Below are positions 23,606-32,994 of a stretch of DNA of 64,000 nt, piece by piece. The DNA comes from Haliclona indistincta. Lineage: Eukaryota; Porifera; Demospongiae; Haplosclerida; Chalinidae. Where the stretch lies: assembly GCA_964017065.1 (NCBI GenBank), contig OZ024784.1, positions 2,540,598 through 2,604,597 of the forward strand. Reading direction: 5' to 3'. Both the position numbers and the translations under genes were made by a program. Below the pieces are notes generated by a model. The model worked only from the letters and a program-made list of their open reading frames with translations, was not told the DNA's origin and did no database searches. Position 1 is the stretch's first letter; every line of letters starts with the position of its first letter.

Positions 23606-25339
23606 ATGAGTTTGTGGGTAGACAAGCATAGACCAACTATGCTCAGCAAGCTAGACTACCATAAGAAGCAAGCCATCAGCTTGAAAAAACTGGTAAGCAA
23701 GCTACACATGAATGTGACTGACATTACCATTTGGAACTCCTCCTCCTTCTCTCCACCCATAATCCTGATTCAGGCACAAAGTGGTGATTTCCCTCATCTT
23801 CTTGTGTATGGCCCGTCAGGTGCAGGCAAAAAGACACGTATTATGTGTGTTTTACGAGAACTTTATGGCAGTGGAGCCGAGAAACTTAAAATAGAGCATA
23901 TGTCATTTACTGTAAGTCACAAGTTATAAGCATAACAGTTCCAGACACATTATGGTATTATTGCTGAAAGACCCCATCAAAAAAGAAGATTGAAATTTCA
24001 ACAATTTCGAGTAATTATCACATTGAAATGAATCCAAGGTATGTTAGGAAGACTTGTGTTGTTACTAATAACTCATTTATCTTCTAACTATCCAAGTGAT
24101 GCTGGCTTTCATGATCGTGTAGTCATTCAAGAACTGCTCAAAGAAGTAGCTCAGGCACAATCTCTTGATACTAGTCACAAAGAATTCAAAGGCATGCATG
24201 CAATGTACTGTACTATTCACTGTTGTCTCTGTTTCTTATAGTTGTGGTGTTGACCGAGACAGACAGATTGACGAAAGAGGCCCAACACGCTCTGAGAAGA
24301 ACTATGGAGAAATACACTTCTTCTTGCCGGTTGATTCTCTGCTGTAACTCTACCAGTAAGATAATTCCAGCCATTAAGAGCAGGTGCTTGGGAATAAGAG
24401 TTGCTGCTCCCTCACTTGAGGAGGTAAGACACTTGCAACATACCTGACTGTTGTGTTCTACTCGTTTTGTCCATTTTCACATGGTGTGTACTCTTTTGAC
24501 AGATTTGCACTATACTGCAACAGACTTGCAAGAAGGAGTCTCTGTCTCTCCCTCCTGAACTAGCCATGAGAGTAGCAGAGAGGTCAGGAAGGAACCTCAG
24601 AAAAGCACTGCTCATGTGTGAAGCTTGTCGAGTGCATCAGTGCGTTGGTATATAGTTGAGTATCTCAACACGACATATTGCAATACAGATATCCATTCAC
24701 TGCTGACCAGCAGTTGACAGAGTGTGATTGGGAGATATTCCTGAGAAAAACAGCCACCATGATAGTGGAAGAACAGTCTCCTAGAAGGTATTAATTGTGT
24801 GCTACTGTAGTTGGAGACAGCTTTGCATTAGTTTCATAAGGCAGGCATTCCTAACATAAGACAGGCAGTTGATTGGTTTCTACACAACCAATCAACTGCC
24901 TGCCTCATGTAAAGAAACAACTCTTCTTTGTATGGCAAAATTCCTCACAAAGTCTCTCCTGCTAAATTCATTTATTTTTATAGAATGATGAACCTACTAT
25001 TTTTATTTTTGACAATGTTTATTATAGACTACTAGAAGTTCGATCCCGATTCTATGAGCTACTTACTCATTGCATTCCTCCTGAAATAATATTCAGAGTA
25101 AGTCATCTCTCTCTGTGCTCAATTGGTACTATCTCTGTTATCAGAACCTACTACTGGAGCTAGTAGCTAGTTGTGATGGTGCTCTCAAGGTTGAAGCCAC
25201 ACAACTAGCAGCACATTATGAGCACCAGCTGCAACTGGGCAGCAAGGCTATCTTTCACTTGGAGGCTTTTACTGCCAAATTTATGAGTATGTACAAAAAG
25301 TTCCTCGAAGAAGGACTGGCAGATGACATGGCATTTTGA
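23606..25339 (+). CDS. RFC3: Replication factor C subunit 3
   Basis: A small subunit of the clamp loader that opens and loads PCNA during DNA replication and repair (family knowledge). Nine exons sum to 1071 nt (356 aa, the same length as human RFC3). Motifs: MSLWVDKHRP start; Walker A GPSGAGKKTR in exon 2 (23774-23911); the SNYHIEMNPSDAG segment; VVVLTETDRLTKEAQHALRR (24242-), a degenerate Walker B typical of this subunit; CNSTSKIIPAIKSRC with the SRC arginine finger; the conserved LRKALLMCEACR (24503-24639); and the C-terminal collar helices ending YKKFLEEGLADDMAF. The intron at 24192-24241 uses a GC donor; the GT at 24208 would break the frame. The start lies only 62 bp from the transposon terminus. 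Confidence 0.97.
24855..24911. repeat. Short hairpin in RFC3 intron
   Basis: gacaggcagttgattggttt is mirrored by aaccaatcaactgcctgcc with a loop of about 7 bp. It lies in the 24788-25027 intron. It is probably a MITE remnant. Confidence 0.7.
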
Positions 25340-25705
25340 CAGACAGGTAGCCCTCATTAATTGACATGAAAGTTCCAGATTGCACACAAAACAAAGATAG
25401 AACATTTGTACGTTGTCTTGTGTCTCTTCATCTTATCATACATCAGTGCTTTCTTATCAATAATGCAGAGTATAAGTAAGCATTTGGGTTTATTTGCCAG
25501 ATGATTGCTATGTGTGTGACTGCCAGCTGTTGGTTCATGCACCTTGTTGCACATCAATAGTTTCCTAAGTGTACCTATAATTACTAGCTACCATTAGTTC
25601 CATCGTATAACTGCCAACTTTCCTTACAGTAAGAAAAATTTTTATAAACACAGCCAGTACACAGCAACTCATTTTCTTAACTAAATTCCTGCTCGGTCTA
25701 TCTCT
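25340..25705. pseudogene. Decayed copy of sugar-transporter last exon, and gap
   Basis: Positions about 25411-25465 read, on the minus strand, as a diverged copy of the last coding exon of the transporter at 45360 (tcatacatcagtgctttctt is shared). The stop/frame context has changed. This implies a transporter copy once lay here. The remainder is the upstream region of paralog A; tataaa lies near 25641. Confidence 0.6.
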
Positions 25706-26581
25706 ATGGCAATGTATAGTGCCGTGGTAGTGGCTATATGGCTCACAGCAGTGGCTGTAGCTATAACAGATGGTTCTCTACAGTCTCTCTCCCAAACTGA
25801 TAATCAAGTAGATGCGAAATATATGGACACCAATGTTGGTCTAGGCATCACTATATCCTCGTCAGAACAAAATGTTCTTATTAGTTCCTTGAATGGAGAA
25901 GTATTGGTGAATCTCCAGCATCCATTTTACCAAGACGGTGATGATCTAGACCAGATTGTGGTGATTCGAGGAAAGCCATTTCTGGACCACAGGAGAGAGG
26001 ACAAAGCAAGTAGCTACTCTATTACCGCTGAAGAGGCTGAGGAGCTGATAGTGGTAGCTAAAACAATGTCTTGGAAATTCACTGCTAATATTATCGACAG
26101 CATTATAAAAGCTGAAGAGAAAAACGGAAAGTTTCACCAGGAAGCACTTCATAGTGCAATCACAGATCTAGTCAATGATCCTCACACACCTATCATCATC
26201 AACATGGCTATCACCATGGGAGAGGAAAAGGGGATCACCGGAACACGTTATCCACCTATACTGCCCTTTTATTCTGTTGCTCGGTTACTCGGTAAACTCC
26301 TTGACAATCAGAAATCAGTAAAGAATGATAACCAAATCAACCCAATAGAAACTTGCGAAACGAACTTTCCATGCTTCTACTCTTGTCCGCCATGTAGAGA
26401 CGATAATTGCATTGGACTATGTGGTCGAAGATGCAATTGTTGGGAGTTTGTCTGTGGTACATGTTGCTGGCAAAGAGGCTGCTGTATCCATGATGCCTGC
26501 TGCAGAAAGAATGGTTTATTCACCCTAGCCTGTCTTAATGTGCTGAGTCTAACATGTAACTCATTCAACTGTCCTAGGTAG
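25706..26581 (+). CDS. Secreted 18-Cys protein with HD motif, paralog A
   Basis: An intronless 291-aa protein. The signal peptide is MAMYSAVVVAIWLTAVAVA. An N-terminal domain of about 180 aa (including YQDGDDLDQIVVIRGKPFLD and YPPILPFYSVARLLGKL) matches no family I know. The last ~75 residues carry 18 cysteines, enough for nine disulfides, with the core CCWQRGCCIHDACC. The C-x2-H-D-x-C element resembles the His-Asp active-site helix of secreted phospholipase A2, but the calcium loop is not recognisable, so enzyme activity is unproven. Its first ~198 residues differ from paralog B at only about 10 positions; the cysteine-rich domain differs far more. Confidence 0.85.
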   Translation: MAMYSAVVVAIWLTAVAVAITDGSLQSLSQTDNQVDAKYMDTNVGLGITISSSEQNVLISSLNGEVLVNLQHPFYQDGDDLDQIVVIRGKPFLDHRREDKASSYSITAEEAEELIVVAKTMSWKFTANIIDSIIKAEEKNGKFHQEALHSAITDLVNDPHTPIIINMAITMGEEKGITGTRYPPILPFYSVARLLGKLLDNQKSVKNDNQINPIETCETNFPCFYSCPPCRDDNCIGLCGRRCNCWEFVCGTCCWQRGCCIHDACCRKNGLFTLACLNVLSLTCNSFNCPR

Positions 26582-27355
26582 GTAATAATTATGAATTCAA
26601 CTTTTTGCTGTTCATAACATGTTAAGGAATGCGTCGCGCATTTGTGAACCATCAGTTATGAATAGAGGAAGTTTTTTAGTTCTCATTGACACTACTCACT
26701 TCCACCATGGGCTTTGCTTCCACATAATTATGATATTGACCTCTTGGAACAACAAACCAAGGGCCAGCTGAACTGATCTAGTATCTACAATGGTAGTAGA
26801 AACCATGACCAATCTGTAAATTACTAGCAGCACACTACAAGCATTGCTGCAATTGAAGGTCGTCATTTTTACCAGGAGGCCTTTGATTTTGTTTTTAGAG
26901 TTCCTTGAGGAAAAGGTCAAAAGATGACAACTATTTGAGAACATGCAGCCCTCACTTAATATGTTAAATGTGCAGATTGTTCTGTCAATCCATAAAAACA
27001 AAATAAAACAAATTTGTATATTTTAGTCCTTGTCTTGTGTCTCTTCACCCTCGTCATACATCAGTGCTTTCTTATCACTAAAACAGAATGGGAATGAACT
27101 TATCAATTTGCACAATAATACTATTCTTACGCTTGGTCTGATGAAGCAACGGTACTGTACTTTACTCTGAATAGGTCACGACTTTCTGACCTCTTGCAAC
27201 ATACCCATGGACAACCACACCTGCAGTAGTGTAAAAATAATTGTCTCTGTTTTTAGAGGAAGATTGGGAAGTGACTATAGCAGAAAAGAGGGAAGACAAG
27301 AAGGAACCTGAGGTAGTATAGTAGTTTCACTCTTTTCAGCCATGGCTTTTCAAAT
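26582..27355. pseudogene. Duplicated 3' flank with transporter exon relics
   Basis: Nearly identical to 44938-45697. On the minus strand, 27028-27083 copies the last coding exon of the transporter and 27307-27355 copies part of its penultimate exon, where the similarity stops. With only the 3' end present this is a transporter pseudogene fragment produced by segmental duplication. Confidence 0.8.
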
Positions 27356-27706
27356 AGCCTACTCTTTTGATGGTATTATGATTTTTTATCATCAGACGTA
27401 GCAACACATTCAGGATATGCGCACTTGTTAACAGCTTCATGCACATTTTCTTTTCCTTTCTTCCATAGGGGAATGTACTCTGGTTCTAGACGGTGTTGGT
27501 GTGCCTCTCTACGATGTGAACGGCAAAGACAGCTATTGCCTGAAATTGTGTTACACATATGCTTCTGTAGAAACATTTGTGCATCACTTGGTAGCCCAAT
27601 GAAATGGTCGTACCGCTCTTGCTCTTTCCACAGTGTTTACCTTTGTGGCAAGGCCCACAGTGTTTACCTTTGTGGTAACTTGATGTAACCCTGGGGCAGC
27701 AGCTGG
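27356..27706. other. Unassigned stretch, possible single exon
   Basis: A + strand open frame after a plausible acceptor (ttccatag at about 27462-27469) runs to a stop at 27600 and reads protein-like (GVGVPLYDVNGKDSYCLKL). No partner exons or family were found, so it is not called a gene. Two copies of cacagtgtttacctttgtgg lie at 27632-27677. Confidence 0.3.
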
Positions 27707-28325
27707 TACAGGGTTTTGCAGGTTGCTTGACCAAAATTTACTGCTAGCGCATGCGCACAGTACGTTTTCTGTACAATTGGTATACAGAAACACGCTATGC
27801 GCATGCGCTGGCAGGAAATTGCCAGCGGAGTCCAAGTCTCATCCCTCGCTCTCACTTGTGTCAGCTACAGCTAATATTGCCTCAAGTTGGAACAGCATAT
27901 GGGATGAGGCACTTGAGCTGGGTGTTCGTGGAACTAAGCTAATGCAGGGGCTTTTTAATGCTCTTTCAAGACCGACCTTTGGTGAGAGACTATGTCCTCA
28001 TTGTGGCGATAAAATTCCATCGAACTATTATGAACATCTGTTTTCAAGTCATCTACCTGAGTCAAAATACAGCACTGAGACCACAATACAATGGCTGGAG
28101 AACAAGAACTTTCATGATCTTATTAACCTTGCTGAGAAAATCTCATGTCTAAAGTTCACAGACTGACTCTATATATTTTTTTTTCCATCTACTTAGTTCT
28201 TGTTTTTGTCATTATTATCCCGTAGAGGGCAACAGTAATAAACTTTGACTTTGATTAACTTTTGATTAACACTTTGATTAACACATTGAGCCTAGCATGC
28301 AATGCGCAACCTGCAAAACCCTGTA
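27707..28325. mobile_element. TIR-bounded element containing a LINE 3' fragment
   Basis: The termini tacagggttttgcaggttgc (27707-27726) and gcaacctgcaaaaccctgta (28306-28325) are perfect 20-bp inverted repeats. Between them, 27838-28166 encodes the C-terminal tail of a LINE protein (LGVRGTKLMQGLFNALSRPT, then the zinc-binding CPHCGDKI...HLFSSH). Its 3' end carries attaac/tttga repeats (28240-28285). An internal GC-rich inverted repeat lies near 27746-27810. Confidence 0.7.
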
Positions 28326-28487
28326 CTGCGGTTTTAATAAATCTTGCAAAATGTGTTGTGCACGAAACGTCCTTTGCACATGCGCAATAGCTAGTTAAGT
28401 AACTTTTTAGTATTATTTCTAGCTATTGCGCATGTGCAAAGGACGTTTCGTGCACAATACATTTTGCAAGATTTATTAAAACCGCAG
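28326..28487. mobile_element. 162-bp palindromic MITE with TA target duplication
   Basis: Terminal repeats of about 75 bp (ctgcggttttaataaatctt... and its complement) are separated by a short loop near 28400-28415. TA flanks both ends (28324-28325, 28488-28489), as expected for Tc1/mariner-type non-autonomous elements. It abuts the right terminus of the preceding element. Confidence 0.85.
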
Positions 28488-28769
28488 TACTTGACTTGGA
28501 GCTTGCCATGTGATTGTCTGCCTGTTATTGTTGCAATTGTCAAAGTGTACTCATTGTTGATATAATATAATCACCTGTGGGTGGCAGAGTTTATACATGT
28601 ATAAGACGCGGATTGAATATTGATAACGGGTATACTCCAGCAGTGATCGTGATGTGAATAAGACTATGCAGCTTTCTTGGTTTCATGATCGTCATAGCTA
28701 CACACCTACTGAAGTCCTGGCATTATAATTTATTTGCATGATACAAAACAAAATGATTTTCTGAATCAG
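28488..28769. other. Intergenic gap
   Basis: AT-rich sequence between the MITE and the ACOT8 stop codon. No coding signal is seen. It likely includes the ACOT8 3' UTR. Confidence 0.4.
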
Positions 28770-29782
28770 TTAAAGCTTGGCTCTGAGCAGTGATTGCTGC
28801 ATGGCAGTAGCTACCAGTGCTCCTGCTTCATTGTAGATGCTGAGTAGAAGAGAAGCTCAAGTTTATAGTGCAATGAATGTATCTGACCGTGAGATATGCA
28901 ATGGCCGGCCATGAGATGATCGCACACACTCATATGCAAACAAGTGCCACTGGTTGAAGTCCACATTCTCATGGAACCAGATACTGTGATCCAGTGATGT
29001 GGTCAGTAACATTTCGGCTTTTTCTGGATACTTCACAAAAATAGACAAAGGCATATTAATATCACTTGCAAAAGCCATAGCTATCCTGTGAGTGTTCTGT
29101 GAGTCATATGGCAGTGTGTCCTTTGCCTTGATCCACATGTACACTCTGAAATACTGCTTCAATACACATGATGGTTTCAAATATGAATACTTACTTTGCT
29201 ACATTCAACGCTTCCAATTTGTTTAAAGCATATATATATCTTACTGGAAATCCTTTAAATGATACTAAGTTTATATTTAGATCTACGTCAGCAAATTTTG
29301 TTTGGCCTGGTTGAGGAATTGGGTGCACTTTGGGCATAGGACAGTCAGTGTGGGTCAATCCAAGATCACTCTTCTCCTCCACAGAGAATGATACTAAACA
29401 GCTAAACACTGTCTTCTTGCCCTGAGTGGCTGTGACTCCTCTAGTGGAGATAGTGCGACCATCCTTCAGTCTGGTTACATGATACACAACATCCAAGTTA
29501 CTGTTTGGAGCGCTAATGAAGTAGCAATGTAATGATTGAACGAGGAACTTGGGATCCTGCACAGTCTTGACAGCAGCAGAGAGTGCATGAGCTACTAGTG
29601 CGCCACCAAATATTCCCTCGTGATAGCTAAAGATTTGTAAATCATGTCCAACAAAGCGATCGTATCCAATACCTGGCATAAAGTATAAGCAACATGTACA
29701 GTCGAGTGTACTTTCAACCTACTTTTAACTTACTTTCAACCTGTATGGATCGCTTGAGGGATCGCTCCAAAGTCTTCTCCAT
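28770..29782 (-). CDS. ACOT8: Acyl-CoA thioesterase 8-like (peroxisomal)
   Basis: A double-hotdog thioesterase II that hydrolyses acyl-CoA to free acid and CoA, normally in peroxisomes (family knowledge). Four exons (29734-29782, 29195-29672, 28888-29145, 28770-28839) sum to 855 nt (284 aa). Motifs: GHDLQIFSYHEGIFGGALVA (first hotdog); VQSLHCYFISAP; DGRTISTRGVTATQGKKTVF; and LDHSIWFHENVDFNQWHLF with the catalytic Asp region of the second hotdog. The family's Gly-Gly-Gln is here Gly-Gly-Ala. The C-terminus reads RAKL; it resembles a PTS1-type tripeptide (AKL), consistent with peroxisomal import. Intron 28840-28887 is only 48 bp. Exon 1 is short, with an Arg/Lys-rich start. Confidence 0.9.
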
Positions 29783-30497
29783 TTGCTAATGTGAGGGGGT
29801 GTTAAATGAGTTTGAGCGCGGTAAGAGAGTAGTCTCGCGGGGCCCGACGGATTTCGCTTGCTCGCTTGCAGGTCTCGCGCGCGTACAGAATTACTATAAA
29901 GGCTTGTTTGTAGCACTAAGTTTAACATAAAGCTAAACCCAAAACCCTAAAAACCTTCTCCTAACTGCGCAAAGTAGGGAGGGTCTTCCTAACTAACTAA
30001 GGATCTTTGACCCTAGTTGAATTAAAAACCGCACCTCCACACATTTTTTTGCGCCGATAATGCTTTTAAATTTGCCTATTATGCTTTTTGGCAATTGTTC
30101 TGGAATAATTTACTCGGTTAATAATACTATGCTGCATACATTCCATTCCTACATTCCTTTTAAGTGGGCGTGTCGCATGTCAGCAATACGTCATATTAAA
30201 TTAGCTTGTCGTACCCCCTGCTTTGCTACTAGCATTATGCTCAATGCTTTATCATGCCGAAAATGCCAAAAATTATGCTAGCATAGCTGGTCTATTTATG
30301 GTTACTAGTTTTTATTAATTCTTGCTGCCAAGAAGCTTCGAATCTTCAACGCCAACTTCCTCCTGCTGAAAGAGTATACCCAGTAGTATCAGTGACTGCA
30401 GTGCAAGAGTACACGGCTCGTTCGTCTTGGCGCTCGGTGCATGCAAACCTGAACGAGCGAAATACTGCAAATAGTGGCCGGAAATAGGGATAAGGGG
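29783..30497. other. ACOT8 upstream and intergenic sequence
   Basis: The first ~150 bp, rich in CpG near 29820-29890, probably holds the ACOT8 promoter. The rest is AT-rich with no supported gene. Confidence 0.4.
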
Positions 30498-31107
30498 TTG
30501 TCATCCGCCTCCTCGCACAGGCCGGAAATACCTCCTCGCACAGGCCGGAAATAGTCAGACCTTGTCATCCGCCTACTCCTCGCACAGGCCGGAAATCTCA
30601 ATCACAGGCCGGAAGCTTCTATAAAGCTCCACCAAAGGTAGCACTATCTGGAGATTGCTTCAGTGCTTGGAAGATAATTATAGCTGATGCTCCTGTTGCT
30701 GGCGCTGCTGTTTAGCCGTCTTCACGTGTAAGTTATTACCGTACGTACATGTACCTAGTCTCGATTACCCTGCACTGTCTGCTATTCCCCACTGATCAGT
30801 CAACACACACCAACAGTGTGCTAAAATTCTAAATATAATTATACATACTAATGTGTAGTGTATGTTGTGTGTATGCCTCGGTGTATGTTGTGTGTGTACG
30901 TGCCTGCATAGATATTTCAGACGTCCCCAATATCAAAATGCAATGTGTGCATGTACTAATCTATGTACATCATGATTCTACATAGAGCAAGGTTGATTCA
31001 ATGTGAATAGATGCCTAGTAGTCGATATGTAGGCATTAGAGGCTTAAGCATTTTGTTGTGTAGGTCAATATGTGTGTCGTCAATAGCATGACTGTCTATT
31101 ATCCCTG

Positions 31108-31174
<67 letters not shown>

Positions 31175-31774
31175 CTCAATAACCAGTTGCCGGCATAGCA
31201 TCTTTGTGTGTCGCAAGGATGCTGCTCCCTATTGGTCTTGCATTCTATGCTTGCAGTGCTATGTTGGTGTAATTGTAATACCCAATAGCTAAACCTCAAA
31301 CCAGCAACAAAGTCACTACGTAGTCTGGACAGTAGTTGAGTAAAATGAATTGATGGCTACTGCACGCTAGACACTACCATGCATGCATGAACTTAATTAT
31401 GTGATTGGTGGCCCGAACTGTTCACAGTAGCAGATGGCTTCACCTATAACTGAACCTTGATCTAATACTTTCTGTTTACTTGAGTCACTTGACATGGGCT
31501 GTCAGCTAGGGTGGCATGGATAGTGGTTAGAGTACTTGTCATCATAGAATCCGTAGAATCCGTAGTCATCAAAGAGTTAAATTATCGCTCTCCCTCTCCT
31601 CTCTCGCCTCTCTCTCTCTCGTTGTCTTTGTTTTAGTCCCTCTCAATGTTTCTATCTCTGTATTTTCATGTCTCATACTCTATAGCTCTCTCCAAATCTG
31701 TCTACCATTCATCTCTTTCACTCTCTATCTTACACACATTATAAGCAAAAGCAATAATCTCAGGGTGTATGCAT

Positions 31775-31777
<3 letters not shown>

Positions 31778-31820
<43 letters not shown>

Positions 31821-31832
31821 GTGCGTGTGCAT

Positions 31833-31929
<97 letters not shown>

Positions 31930-31952
31930 TGTTTGTGTGTGTGTGTGTGTGT
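31778..31952. repeat. (TG)n microsatellite in left palindrome arm
   Basis: A long TG run with a few gcgtg, gagtg and catgag interruptions. Its mirror in the right arm is at 36703-36875. Confidence 0.97.
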
Positions 31953-32140
31953 AAAAATTCACCTCCTAAATTTTTACAAATAAAACAAGTTCTACTAGAA
32001 AAACAAAAATATGAGATGATGGAATAGTTATAAATGAGCTTCTGCTGATTGAAGGTCAATTGTGAAACCTGAATGAAAGTCAGGTTTCATAATGCGTGCA
32101 AGTTTTCCTGCACGCACATTCTCAATCACTTACATAATAT

Positions 32141-32397
32141 GTGAGCGGATTTGAGAAAAGGGGTCACTTCGCGCATGTAATTTTTGAACGCACGCCTGTT
32201 TTCAAATGGTTGTAACTCGGTCAAATATTATTGAAACTCAATGAAATTTTTTGTAGATAATATTTGATCATTCTGCTTGCTGTATGTCAAATTTTAGAGC
32301 CATGGGACCAAATTTGGATGAATGCCAGCAAGTTGAAAACATGCGTTAGTTCGAAAATTACATGCGCGAAGTGACCCCTTTTCTCAAATCCGCTCAC
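32141..32397. mobile_element. 257-bp MITE present only in left arm
   Basis: The termini gtgagcggatttgagaaaag and cttttctcaaatccgctcac form about 44-bp inverted repeats. ATAT flanks both sides (32137-32140, 32398-32401). The corresponding position in the right arm (36515-36518) holds a single ATAT and no element. Confidence 0.93.
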
Positions 32398-32994
32398 ATA
32401 TGTGCTCATACTCTCTCTCACACACTAGTCTTCATCTCTCAAACTATGTCTGATTGACTGCACTGATGAGATCCGATAGATCGAAACAGTCTGACAACTC
32501 ATGTTGTCGACTGTCTGCAGTTTCAGATTCTATGTTTCTGTTCTCTCTTTTCAATTATTATTTTGTTCAGCAAAAATCAATGTGTTCACATTGTTAAAAT
32601 GTAGATCTAATGATACGATTGTATCAGCTGTGTTCTATCAATAATGTATTTCACATGTACTATACTAGCCTCGTCCCCAGGCCACACCCTCCTTCCTCGT
32701 TCATTCCCTCAGCAGGGGGAGTGGCCTGGAGGCGAGGCTAGTACTATACATGAGATAAATGTAGTACAGATGTATCACATTATTATCGCATGTGAGACAT
32801 TGCTTTGAGTTTGACAAACTTGAATCAAACGACTTGTATGTGACCTCTGTGATGCAGTATAATGAGTTTCGTATTGTATAGCTGGTCAGCTTTGAGTTAG
32901 TGCATAGTGCAATGAATATTCCTGTCTCTAGACAATAAGGTTGGAGAATCAGTCTATGGTAAGGTAAGCATATCAAGAAGCCAATTGAACACCA

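Larger units (their letters stand above)
30498..32994. repeat. Left arm of giant palindrome
   Basis: This is the reverse complement of 35922-38130 at very high identity; sampled stretches of about 100 bp show 0-2 differences. The outer edge is ttgtcatccgcctcctcgca and the inner edge is ccaattgaacacca. The arm begins with short tandem copies of cctcgcacaggccggaaat and contains a (TC)n tract at 31113-31169, a long (TG)n tract at 31778-31952 and a private 257-bp MITE. No genes were found in the arm. Confidence 0.95.

Noticed and set aside
26344..26575. Calling the 18-Cys domain a venom toxin
   Set aside because: Cysteine density and an HD motif alone do not show toxicity. The calcium loop of PLA2 is not visible and no toxin family was recognised.
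29935..29960. Telomere-like aaaccctaaaaacc
   Set aside because: Only one or two degenerate copies; not an array.
31508..31580. tRNA-like A-box (tggatagtggttagagt) suggesting a tRNA or SINE
   Set aside because: No B box (ggttcgaatcc) and no cloverleaf could be formed. The same sequence in the right arm is only the palindrome copy.
31702..32059. Long open frames through the (TG/CA)n tracts
   Set aside because: Translation gives only Thr-His or Cys-Val repeats. Simple-repeat frames are open by composition, not coding. The same applies to 6272-6646, 12266-12484 and 36596-36928.
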